A stretch of 5,533 nucleotides of DNA from Pseudomonadota bacterium (GCA_023435725.1 JAEYRD010000100.1:1-5533), one strand, 5' to 3'; counted from the first letter of the stretch, positions 1 through 5,479 are shown. Made by a program: numbers and translations. Notes: generated by a model from the letters alone, not told the origin.

Positions 1-33
1 AGTCTGGATTGCTTCGCTGCGCTCGCAATGACG
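1..33. repeat. Palindromic element A, right arm only (cut by window edge)
   Basis: Bases 4-33 are the 30-base right arm of the element family repeated elsewhere in the window: inner block CTGGATTGCTTC, centre GCTGCG, outer block CTCGCAATGACG. The arm is identical to those at 1651-1680 and 1822-1851. Bases 1-3 (AGT) match the end of the 20-base loop of the copy at 3164-3279, so the left arm probably lies just outside the window. Such elements in bradyrhizobia are intergenic and non-coding. They often create false ORF starts with peptides such as LRCARNDG. Confidence 0.85.
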
Positions 34-63
34 GCGTGTGAGGCAGCCGCCTCGTTCTACACG

Positions 64-83
64 TGCCCCTGGATACCGGGGCA
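64..83. other. Strong GC hairpin upstream of matA
   Basis: TGCCCC at 64-69 pairs with GGGGCA at 78-83. Inside, after a one-base bulge, GG at 71-72 pairs with CC at 76-77 around an ATA loop. No T-tract follows on either strand, so it is not a standard intrinsic terminator. It could be the 3' end of a unit lying left of the window or a structured site in the matA upstream region. The stem is plainly visible; any role is a guess. Confidence 0.35.
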
Positions 84-155
84 TAACGGCCTTCTTGGGC
101 GAATGGCCCGACGAAAAACCCAACTAAGCCAACTAAAGATGCCGAATTCCAGCGC

Positions 156-183
156 TTGATTGTGATCGGCTTCGGCCTAAATC
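156..183 (+). promoter_or_regulatory. Candidate sigma-70-type promoter for matA
   Basis: TTGATT at 156-161 and TAAATC at 178-183 are separated by 16 bases, an acceptable but weak match to -35 and -10 boxes. Transcription would start near 190, giving a leader of roughly 40 bases before the ATG at 228. Two copies of CCAACTAA lie just upstream (120-127 and 129-136) and could be an operator, but nothing in the window tests this. In some rhizobia a GntR-type regulator, MatR, controls malonate genes; no regulator gene is visible here. Confidence 0.25.
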
Positions 184-227
184 CCGTGTAAGCTGCCGCG
201 GCGCACAAACCGGAATCGAAAAACCAG

Positions 228-1580
228 ATGGCCAACGCCTTCTTCTCCGACCTGCTCGCCACCATCTCCGAGCGCGGCCGCACGCTGCTTCGCCGCGGGG
301 ATTCCGCCAATACCAAGCACGACGCGAACGGGCTGATCGAGCTCTGCGATGCGCTGCTGTCCGGCCGTGGCGAAGCTTCGGGCACTGCCATGGCGCGTGA
401 AGTGCTCGACACCTACCAGGAGTTGGATGCGGCAGGACGCCGCGCCTTCTTCGAAGGACTGGTGCGTGATTTCGGCCCGGACCGGGAACGCTTGGCCGAG
501 GCGATCGAGAAATGGCGCGCCAAACCGACCGACGAGGACGCAAGTTCTCTGCACTTCGCCTCGGAGCCGCGGCGGCAGGAACTGATCCGGCGTCTCAACC
601 GCGCGCCCGGCGGCACCGGCGATCTCGTCAGCATGCGCGCCGACCTGCTCGGCATGATGAACGGGCACACCGACCTCGCCGCGCTCGACCGCGACGTGTC
701 GCATCTTCTCTCTTCGTGGTTCAACAGGGGGTTTCTCGTGCTGCGCAGGATCGACTGGTCGACCCCGGCCAACATCCTCGAAAAGATCATCCGCTACGAG
801 GCCGTGCACGAGATCAGCGACTGGGACGATCTGCGCCGCCGCATCGATCCGGTCGACCGGCGCTGCTACGCCTTCTTCCATCCCGCGATGGTGGACGAAC
901 CCCTGATCTTCGTCGAGGTGGCACTGACCGAGACGATTCCCGGCGCGATCGCACCGCTGCTCGCGGTGGATCGCCAGTATCTGCCGATCGAGCGCGCGCG
1001 TACCGCCGTGTTCTATTCGATCTCCAACACCCAACGCGGCCTTGGCGGCATCTCCTTCGGCAGCTTCCTGATCAAGCAGGTGGTGGAAGAGCTGCGCCGC
1101 GAAACGCCGAAGCTCGACACTTTCGTGACGCTGTCGCCGGTGCCGGGCTTCATGCAATGGGTGAAGCAGGACAAGGAGTTGCCGCTCTCGGACGAGGACC
1201 GCGAGGTGCTGAAGCGCCTCGACGAGCCGAAATGGTTCGAGAATGCGGAAGCGACCGCACAGCTGCGCAGTGTGATCGAGCCGCTCGCAGCGCACTATTT
1301 CCTGAAGGCCCGCACGCCGAAGGGCCGGTTGATCGATTCCGTCGCCCGCTTCCATCTCGGCAACGGCGCGAGGCTCGAACGCATCAACTGGCTCGGCGAC
1401 CTCTCGCCGAAGGGCGTGCGAGAGTCCGCCGGCGTCATGGTCAACTACCTCTACCGCCTCGACGACATCGAGAAGAACCACGAGGCCTATGCCAATGACG
1501 ACCAGGTCGTGGCGTCGAGCGCGGTGAAGAAGCTGTTGAAGGGCGAAGGGCGACGGCTGCTGGATATGCGGCTGTCGTAA
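228..1580 (+). CDS. matA: Malonyl-CoA decarboxylase (MatA/MLYCD family)
   Basis: The 450-residue cytosolic enzyme decarboxylates malonyl-CoA to acetyl-CoA and CO2, used in malonate catabolism and in controlling malonyl-CoA level. The family has a helical N-terminal domain and a GNAT-like C-terminal catalytic domain. Here the helical part covers roughly residues 1-165. The catalytic part carries FYSISNTQRGLGGISFG (262-278), TLSPVPGF (301-308) and ARFHLGNGA (373-381), followed by INWLGDLSPKG (386-396). Ser303 and His376 align with the catalytic Ser and His of the human enzyme (Ser329, His423 by my recollection). Length is close to rhizobial MatA, and no peroxisomal or mitochondrial signal is present. 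The ATG at 228 is the only sensible start, as an in-frame stop lies at 189-191; the ribosome site is weak (GGAA about 12 bases upstream). No matB (malonyl-CoA synthetase) or matC (transporter) follows: the gene ends 20 bases before a palindromic array. The symbol is by homology to Rhizobium MatA. Confidence 0.95.
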   Translation: MANAFFSDLLATISERGRTLLRRGDSANTKHDANGLIELCDALLSGRGEASGTAMAREVLDTYQELDAAGRRAFFEGLVRDFGPDRERLAEAIEKWRAKPTDEDASSLHFASEPRRQELIRRLNRAPGGTGDLVSMRADLLGMMNGHTDLAALDRDVSHLLSSWFNRGFLVLRRIDWSTPANILEKIIRYEAVHEISDWDDLRRRIDPVDRRCYAFFHPAMVDEPLIFVEVALTETIPGAIAPLLAVDRQYLPIERARTAVFYSISNTQRGLGGISFGSFLIKQVVEELRRETPKLDTFVTLSPVPGFMQWVKQDKELPLSDEDREVLKRLDEPKWFENAEATAQLRSVIEPLAAHYFLKARTPKGRLIDSVARFHLGNGARLERINWLGDLSPKGVRESAGVMVNYLYRLDDIEKNHEAYANDDQVVASSAVKKLLKGEGRRLLDMRLS

Positions 1581-1600
1581 GGGGCCGGCTCGCGCTACAT

Positions 1601-1680
1601 CGTCATTGCGAGCGTAGCGAAGCAATCCAGGCTGCCGCGGCGGAAAGATTCTGGATTGCTTCGCTGCGCTCGCAATGACG
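1601..1680. repeat. Palindromic element B (30-base arms, 20-base loop)
   Basis: The left arm (1601-1630) and right arm (1651-1680) are inverted copies matching at 29 of 30 positions. Each arm consists of outer block CGTCATTGCGAG, a 6-base centre (CGTAGC on the left; CGCAGC on the right when reversed) and inner block GAAGCAATCCAG. The loop, 1631-1650, is GCTGCCGCGGCGGAAAGATT. As single-stranded DNA or RNA this would fold into one long hairpin. It starts 20 bases after the matA stop codon and may act as its transcription end. Confidence 0.95.
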
Positions 1681-1764
1681 GAGAAATGCCGCGATACCTC
1701 ACGCGACCCCTGGCCTACTGTCCGCCACGGACCAGGGGCGCCCGTAGACGGCACCTCTCTCCAC

Positions 1765-1851
1765 CGTCATTGCGAGGAGCCCTTGCGACGAAGCAATCCA
1801 GACTGCCCCGGTTGAAAGACTCTGGATTGCTTCGCTGCGCTCGCAATGACG
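1765..1851. repeat. Palindromic element C (37-base left arm, 30-base right arm)
   Basis: The left arm (1765-1801) has the same outer and inner 12-base blocks as element B, but its centre is the 13-base GAGCCCTTGCGAC instead of 6 bases. The right arm (1822-1851) has the short centre. The loop (1802-1821) is again exactly 20 bases and resembles that of element B, sharing CTGCC, CGG and GAAAGA in register. The two arms therefore pair fully only in their outer and inner blocks. Confidence 0.93.
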
Positions 1852-1924
1852 GAGAGGGTAGCGACACCTCGCGTAAACCCAGCCACCGTCAGCTACGAGC
1901 CAAGAGCCACCGACGTCCCTCCAC

Positions 1925-1940
1925 CGTCATTGCAACGACG
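1925..1940. repeat. Palindromic element D (collapsed 16-base copy)
   Basis: CGTCATTG (1925-1932) joins directly to CAACGACG (1933-1940), a 16-base inverted repeat with one mismatch. These are the outer ends of the left and right arms of the full elements with everything between them missing. The preceding CTCCAC is shared with the junction before element C. It looks like an internal deletion of a full copy. Confidence 0.6.
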
Positions 1941-1968
1941 GAGTGGGATGCCCCAGCGGGGCTACTCC
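1940..1968 (-). terminator. Possible hairpin terminator at the end of tarD
   Basis: GCCCC (1950-1954) pairs with GGGGC (1958-1962) around a 3-base loop, and an outer stem GGAGT (1940-1944) pairs with ACTCC (1964-1968), with unpaired bases between the stems. The hairpin includes the TAG stop of tarD (1962-1964). No U-tract follows in the tarD direction, so intrinsic termination would be weak or would rely on the palindromic array beyond. A role in transcript stability is equally possible. Confidence 0.4.
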
Positions 1969-3131
1969 GCCAGCGCCTTCATTTCCTTGTAGAGATCCGA
2001 CTTGCCTTCGAAGCCGATGCCCGGCAGATCCGGCATGGTGATGTGGCCGTTCTCGACGCGGACGCCGTCGGGGAAGCCGCCATAGGGCTGGAACAGGTCG
2101 GGGTAGCTCTCGTTGCCGCCGAGGCCGAGGCCCGCTGCGATGTTGAGCGACATCTGGTGGCCGCCATGCGGGATGCAGCGGCTTGGCGACCAGCCGCAGG
2201 TCTTCAACACCTCGAGCGTGCGCTGGTATTCGCACAGGCCGTAGGACAGCGCGCAGTCGAATTGCAGCCAGTCGCGGTCGGGGCGCATGCCGCCGTAGCG
2301 GAGGAGATTGCGGGCATCCTGGTGGCTGAACAGGTTTTCGCCCGTCGCCATCGGGCCCGGATAGAATTCAGCAAGCGCGGCCTGCAGCGCATAGTCGAGG
2401 GGATCGCCGACCTCCTCGTACCAGAACAAGGGATAGTCCCGCAGCATCTTGGCATAGGCGATCCCGGTCTCCAGATCGAAGCGTCCGTTGGCATCGACCG
2501 CGAGCTGCGCATCGTTGCCGATCTCCTTCAGCACCGCCTCGATGCGCGTGCGATCATCCTCGATCGGCGCGCCGCCGATCTTCATCTTCACGACGTTGTA
2601 GCCGCGGTCGAGATAGCCGCGCATCTCGCAGCGCAGCATCGAGAGATCCTTGCCGGGATAATAGTAGCCGCCGGCGGCATAGACGAAGACGCGCGGATTG
2701 GCGGTCACGCCGTGGCGCTCGGCGAGCAGGCGAAACAGCGGCTTGCCCGCGATCTTGGCCACCGCATCCCACACCGCCATGTCGATGGTGCCGACCGCAA
2801 CCGAGCGCTCACCATGGCCGCCGGGTTTCTCGTTGGTCATCATCGCGCCCCAGACCTTGTCGGGGTCGAGATTGTCGCCGGCGGCGTTCAGAAGCAACTT
2901 CGGGTCGGCCTCCAGAATGCGCGAGGCGAAACGTTCGCGGATCAGGCCACCCTGCCCATAGCGGCCGTTGGAGTTGAAGCCGTAGCCGACGACGCGCTTG
3001 CCGTCGCGCACAACGTCAGTGACGACGGCAACGAGGCTCGTCGTCATCTTGGTGAAGTCGATATAGGCGTTGCGGATCGGCGATGAGATCGGCTTGGTGA
3101 TCTCGCGAACGTCGACGATGCGGACGGACAT
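1962..3131 (-). CDS. tarD: D(-)-tartrate dehydratase (enolase superfamily)
   Basis: The 389-residue enzyme dehydrates D-tartrate to oxaloacetate in the cytosol using Mg2+. It is a mandelate racemase/muconate lactonizing enzyme-type member of the enolase superfamily: an alpha+beta capping domain (about 1-140 plus the C-terminus) and a TIM-barrel. Visible catalytic residues are Lys182 and Lys184 in VKMK, metal ligands Asp213 (VDAN), Glu239 (WYEE) and Glu265 (TGEN), and His322 in CIPHGGH. This length and numbering agree with what I recall of the experimentally characterised TarD of Bradyrhizobium japonicum, where Lys184 and His322 are the acid-base pair. I chose the ATG at 3131 (MSVRIVDVRE), with GAGAG 8 bases upstream; an in-frame ATG at 3188 lies inside a palindromic element and would add a spurious repeat-encoded peptide. 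No tartrate transporter or regulator is in the window. Its upstream neighbour, on the same strand, is separated by 204 bases that hold element E, so it may have its own promoter. Confidence 0.97.
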   Translation of the reverse strand: MSVRIVDVREITKPISSPIRNAYIDFTKMTTSLVAVVTDVVRDGKRVVGYGFNSNGRYGQGGLIRERFASRILEADPKLLLNAAGDNLDPDKVWGAMMTNEKPGGHGERSVAVGTIDMAVWDAVAKIAGKPLFRLLAERHGVTANPRVFVYAAGGYYYPGKDLSMLRCEMRGYLDRGYNVVKMKIGGAPIEDDRTRIEAVLKEIGNDAQLAVDANGRFDLETGIAYAKMLRDYPLFWYEEVGDPLDYALQAALAEFYPGPMATGENLFSHQDARNLLRYGGMRPDRDWLQFDCALSYGLCEYQRTLEVLKTCGWSPSRCIPHGGHQMSLNIAAGLGLGGNESYPDLFQPYGGFPDGVRVENGHITMPDLPGIGFEGKSDLYKEMKALAE

Positions 3132-3163
3132 GGGTGTGGCTCTCAGTGGTCGAAAGGGACTTC

Positions 3164-3279
3164 CGTCATTGCGAGCGAAGCGAAGCAATCCAGAGTGTCA
3201 CCGTGGAACTAGTCTGGATTGCTTCGTCGCATCAGCGCAAAATTGCTTCGCAATTTTTCGCGGGCTCCTCGCAATGACG
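3164..3279. repeat. Palindromic element E with nested hairpin insertion, in the tarD leader region
   Basis: The left arm (3164-3193) is the 30-base type with centre CGAAGC. The loop (3194-3213) is 20 bases and partly matches the loops of B and C. The right arm (3214-3279) is the long type: inner block CTGGATTGCTTC, then GTCGC (3226-3230), a 31-base interruption (3231-3261), then GGGCTC and the outer end CTCGCAATGACG. The interruption contains a hairpin, GCGCAAAATTGC (3235-3246) against GCAATTTTTCGC (3250-3261) around TTC, with 11 of 12 pairs. TCGC flanks the inserted part on both sides (3227-3230, 3258-3261). The element begins 32 bases upstream of the tarD ATG. Confidence 0.85.
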
Positions 3280-3286
3280 AGGAGAG

Positions 3287-3309
3287 GTCGCGGGCTCCTC
3301 GTAATGACG
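3287..3309. repeat. Truncated arm of the same palindromic element family
   Basis: Bases 3287-3309 repeat the outer part of the right arm of element E, reading GTCGC directly joined to GGGCTC and then CTCGTAATGACG, with one base changed (T for C at 3302) and without the 31-base interruption. The inner block and loop are absent. The related segment in E (3259-3280) and this one (3289-3310) are direct repeats 30 bases apart, so it may be a small tandem duplication. A 10-base perfect palindrome, GCGTGCACGC (3320-3329), follows before the DUF3297 stop codon. Confidence 0.7.
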
Positions 3310-3335
3310 AGTGGAGGGAGCGTGCACGCCGCGCT

Positions 3336-3593
3336 CTATTTCTTATCCCTGAAATACGGCTCGACCGGCCCATGCACCTTGATGGTCAGCGGATTGCCGT
3401 AGCGGTCCTTGGCGTTGCCCGCGGTGACGCGGACCCAGCCTTCGCTGATGCAGTATTCCTCGACATTGGTCTTCTCGATGCCCTTGAAGCGGATGCCGAC
3501 GTCGCGCGCCAGGATGTCCGCGTTGTAATAGGGGCTGTTGGGATCGACCGACAGGCGGTCTGGAAATTCGTCGCTCATGATTGTCTCGCTCAT
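3336..3593 (-). CDS. DUF3297 family protein
   Basis: A small soluble protein of 85 residues with no signal peptide, membrane segment or cysteine cluster. From family memory it is a DUF3297 member: the stretches PDRLSVDP, GIRFKG, EKTNVEEYCISEGW and NPLTIKVHGPVEPYF are the conserved core. No biochemical function is known to me. It is the last gene of the amidase-peroxidase-DUF3297 set; its ATG at 3593 overlaps the peroxidase TGA as ATGA, which favours translational coupling. A second in-frame ATG at 3578 gives MSDEFPDRLS, nearer to the usual family N-terminus and 11 bases past the peroxidase stop. Both starts have a GAG 6 to 8 bases upstream. The start is undecided; the reading frame and family are secure. 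The close neighbour suggests a link to peroxide or redox stress, but this is only context. Confidence 0.9.
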   Translation of the reverse strand: MSETIMSDEFPDRLSVDPNSPYYNADILARDVGIRFKGIEKTNVEEYCISEGWVRVTAGNAKDRYGNPLTIKVHGPVEPYFRDKK

Positions 3594-4066
3594 AACAGGG
3601 TCTCGATTTGCCGGCGCAGTCCTTCGGGCCGGGCGGTCGGCGCGTAGCGCGCGACCACCTTGCCGGCACGGTCCACCAGAAATTTGGTGAAATTCCATTT
3701 AATGGAGGCGCCAAGCAGGCCGGATCGCTGGTGTTTCAGGTACTCATAGAGGGGGTGCGCATGGACGCCGTTGACGTCGATCTTCTCGAACAGGGGAAAG
3801 GTGACGTCGTAGTTGGTCGAGCAGAACGCCTGGATCTCGCTCGCCTGCCCCGGCTCCTGCGCACCGAACTGGTTGCAGGGAAAGCCGAGCACAGAGAAGC
3901 CGCGCGGACTGAGGTCGCGATGCAGATCCTCGAGCCCGCGATATTGCGGCGTGAAGCCGCATTTGCTCGCGGTGTTGACGATCAGCAGCACCTGTCCCTC
4001 GAAGCGGCGCATCTGCACCTCCTCGCCGGCAAGCGAGTTGGCCCTGAAGTCGTAGATGACAGACAT
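3590..4066 (-). CDS. Glutathione peroxidase family protein (2-Cys, non-selenium)
   Basis: This 158-residue thioredoxin-fold peroxidase would reduce hydrogen peroxide and organic hydroperoxides in the cytosol. Peroxidatic Cys36 is in NTASKCGFTPQY; Gln70 (FGAQEPG), Trp124 and Asn125 (KWNFTKFLVD) complete the family's catalytic tetrad. Cys64 is in GFPCNQFG and Cys82 in QAFCSTNY; these three Cys positions coincide with Cys36, Cys64 and Cys82 of yeast Gpx3, where Cys82 is the resolving cysteine. This predicts a thioredoxin-recycled enzyme rather than a glutathione-specific one, despite the family name. A plain Cys codon is used and no in-frame TGA is present. No export signal is seen. The start ATG lies 2 bases after the amidase stop with no clear ribosome site, so it is probably translated by coupling; its own TGA overlaps the next ATG. 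Confidence 0.95.
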   Translation of the reverse strand: MSVIYDFRANSLAGEEVQMRRFEGQVLLIVNTASKCGFTPQYRGLEDLHRDLSPRGFSVLGFPCNQFGAQEPGQASEIQAFCSTNYDVTFPLFEKIDVNGVHAHPLYEYLKHQRSGLLGASIKWNFTKFLVDRAGKVVARYAPTARPEGLRRQIETLL

Positions 4067-4068
4067 CG

Positions 4069-5469
4069 CTAACCCACGGGATCGATCGGCGACGGCGGCA
4101 CGCCGCCCGCCTCGATCGCTTCGCCCGCGAGCAGGCAGAGATCCTCGCGATAGCGGCCCGAGACGATGTGCACGCCGACCGGCGCCTTGCCGACGAGACC
4201 GGTCGAGACCACGAGGCCCGGCAGGCCCATGAACGGAATCGCGATCTGCGGCAGCTGCGCTTCCCAGACGCGCTTGAAGGACTCGTCGTCCTTGCAGTCG
4301 AGATGATCCGGGAACGGCAGTTCGCCGGAGACCGGCGTCAGCAGCACGGCATATTTTTCGAAGAACAGCATCCAGTCGCGGGTCAGCGTGGCGCGACGCG
4401 TGAGCGCCTTGGCATAGTCGGCTTGGTCCATTGGCGTGACCCTGGCGCGGTTGCCACGCAGGCAGGCCAGCGCGCCGGGATCGCCCTCACGCTCGGCCAT
4501 ATCGAGCTGCGCCTCAAAAGCGTCGCCGAGCCAGAGCTTGATCTGCCACTCGACCGCTTCGCGCATCGGCGGCATGTTCTCGATCACATCGACGGTCCAC
4601 CCCGCGCGCTCCAGCCGCTTGCCGGCATCGCTCACCGCGGCCTTCACCTCCGGCGTGGTCGCAAGGCCGTCCGGGTTGAGGCAGAGCGCGGCGCGCTTCG
4701 GCCTGGCCGGCCCCTCCAGCGGCACCGGCACAAACCAGGGATCGCGGATGTCGCGGGCCGACATCGCGGCGAGCGATATCCTGATGTCGTTGACGGTGCG
4801 CGCCAGGGGTCCCGACACCGCCATGATCTGCGGCCCGATCGGGCGCTCCGGCAGCGCCGGATTGAAGGCCGGGATGCGGCCCAGGGTCGGGCGCAAGCCA
4901 TGCACGCCGCAGGCATAGGCGGGGTAGCGGATCGAGCCGGCGATGTCGGTGCCGTGGGCGATATGGCCGATGCCGGCCGCGACAGCCGAGCCGGCGCCGC
5001 CGGACGAGCCGCCCGGCGTCAGCGAGGCGTCGCGGGGGTTCTTGGTGTCGCCATGGACCAGATTGGTGGTGAACCAGCGATAGGAGAAGGCCGGGCAATT
5101 GGTGCGGCCGAGCAGGATGGCGCCGGCTTTGCGGAAATTGGCAACCACCGGATTGTCCTCACGCGCGATCAGGTCGCGCTGGAGCTTGAGGCCGTTGGTG
5201 GTGGCAAAGCCTTCCTGGTCGACATTGGCCTTGATGGTGACCGGCACTCCGGCCAGCACGCCGGGGTCCTCGCCCCTCGCGATCGCGGCGTCGACAGCGT
5301 CAGCCTGCTTGAGCACGTCTTCCGGCCGGTGGTCGATCACGGCGTTGAGCTGGGGATTGACCGCATCCAGTCGGGCGAGGCCAGCCTTGGCCGCCTCCTT
5401 GGCCGACACTTTCCTGGACTTGACGAGGGTAGCGAGGTCGGCGGCCGACAGGCGCCAGAGATCTTGCAT
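4069..5469 (-). CDS. Amidase signature family hydrolase
   Basis: The 466-residue protein belongs to the Ser-cisSer-Lys amidase family, which hydrolyses carboxamides to acid plus ammonia. The triad is visible: Lys80 (VPVTIKANVD), cis-Ser155 in TPGGSSGGAGS, and nucleophile Ser179 in GTDIAGSIRYPA, with the usual 24-residue Ser-Ser spacing. The amidase signature therefore spans about 150-190. The common oxyanion segment IGGS reads IAGS here (Ala177), a mild departure. Length is normal for the family. No GatB/GatC partner is near and the C-terminal half does not look like GatA, so it is unlikely to be the Glu-tRNA amidotransferase subunit; the substrate cannot be named from sequence. The ATG at 5469 is supported by GGAG six bases upstream and by an N-terminus (LSAADLATLVKSRKVSAKEA) typical of the family. 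It heads a set with the peroxidase (2-base gap) and DUF3297. Confidence 0.93.
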   Translation of the reverse strand: MQDLWRLSAADLATLVKSRKVSAKEAAKAGLARLDAVNPQLNAVIDHRPEDVLKQADAVDAAIARGEDPGVLAGVPVTIKANVDQEGFATTNGLKLQRDLIAREDNPVVANFRKAGAILLGRTNCPAFSYRWFTTNLVHGDTKNPRDASLTPGGSSGGAGSAVAAGIGHIAHGTDIAGSIRYPAYACGVHGLRPTLGRIPAFNPALPERPIGPQIMAVSGPLARTVNDIRISLAAMSARDIRDPWFVPVPLEGPARPKRAALCLNPDGLATTPEVKAAVSDAGKRLERAGWTVDVIENMPPMREAVEWQIKLWLGDAFEAQLDMAEREGDPGALACLRGNRARVTPMDQADYAKALTRRATLTRDWMLFFEKYAVLLTPVSGELPFPDHLDCKDDESFKRVWEAQLPQIAIPFMGLPGLVVSTGLVGKAPVGVHIVSGRYREDLCLLAGEAIEAGGVPPSPIDPVG

Positions 5470-5475
5470 GGCTTG

Positions 5476-5479
5476 CTCC
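5476..5479 (-). promoter_or_regulatory. Ribosome binding site of the amidase gene
   Basis: On the minus strand GGAG lies six bases before the ATG at 5469. It is the clearest Shine-Dalgarno site in the window and supports that start and the amidase as first gene of the set. In the 54 bases from 5480 to the window end I found no convincing promoter. Confidence 0.65.

Larger units (their letters stand above)
1601..1940. repeat. Diverged tandem array of palindrome-plus-linker units
   Basis: Units begin at 1601, 1765 and 1925, periods of 164 and 160 bases. Each of the first two contains a palindromic element followed by a linker. The linkers (84 and 73 bases) share blocks in the same order: GAGA at the start, GCGA-x-ACCTC, GCG, CCC, GCC, GTC, ACG, CCA, GACG and a final CTCCAC running into CGTCATTGC. 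By eye roughly two thirds of the shorter linker matches. The third unit begins with the same CTCCAC-CGTCATTGC junction but its palindrome is collapsed. Confidence 0.6.
1581..1961. other. Convergent intergenic region filled with palindromic elements
   Basis: This 381-base stretch lies between the 3' ends of matA (+) and tarD (-). I see no coding sequence in it: ORFs crossing it read through palindrome arms. It holds two full elements (1601-1680, 1765-1851), a collapsed one (1925-1940), two related linker sequences (1681-1764, 1852-1924) and the tarD-end hairpin. Within the first linker, CCCCTGG at 1707-1713 can pair with CCAGGGG at 1732-1738. Position between two converging genes suggests the hairpins also stop transcription from both sides, which is inference. 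Confidence 0.8.

Noticed and set aside
38..127. A 29-codon GTG-started frame ending at TAA 125-127
   Set aside because: Too short, begins just after a repeat arm, lacks a ribosome site and has no recognisable similarity.
177..1754. A 525-codon open frame on the minus strand opposite matA
   Set aside because: It is the antisense shadow of a clearly conserved enzyme gene in GC-rich DNA, and its start lies in palindromic-element DNA. The translation has no recognisable domain.
1601..1940. Regularly spaced repeats as a possible CRISPR array
   Set aside because: The repeats are long inverted pairs with related, not unique, loops and linkers; only two to three units occur and no cas gene is present.
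1656..3086. A 476-codon open frame on the plus strand opposite tarD
   Set aside because: It starts inside a palindromic arm, encodes repeat-derived peptide first, and then runs antisense to tarD, whose catalytic residues are all in place.
3320..3329. Perfect palindrome GCGTGCACGC as a terminator of the DUF3297 operon
   Set aside because: A 10-base palindrome with no loop gives only a very short stem, and no U-tract follows in the operon direction.
3219..3647. Plus-strand open frames starting in the repeats at 3070-3240
   Set aside because: Their N-termini are translations of palindromic arms (for example LRAKRSNPE) and the rest is antisense to DUF3297 and the peroxidase.
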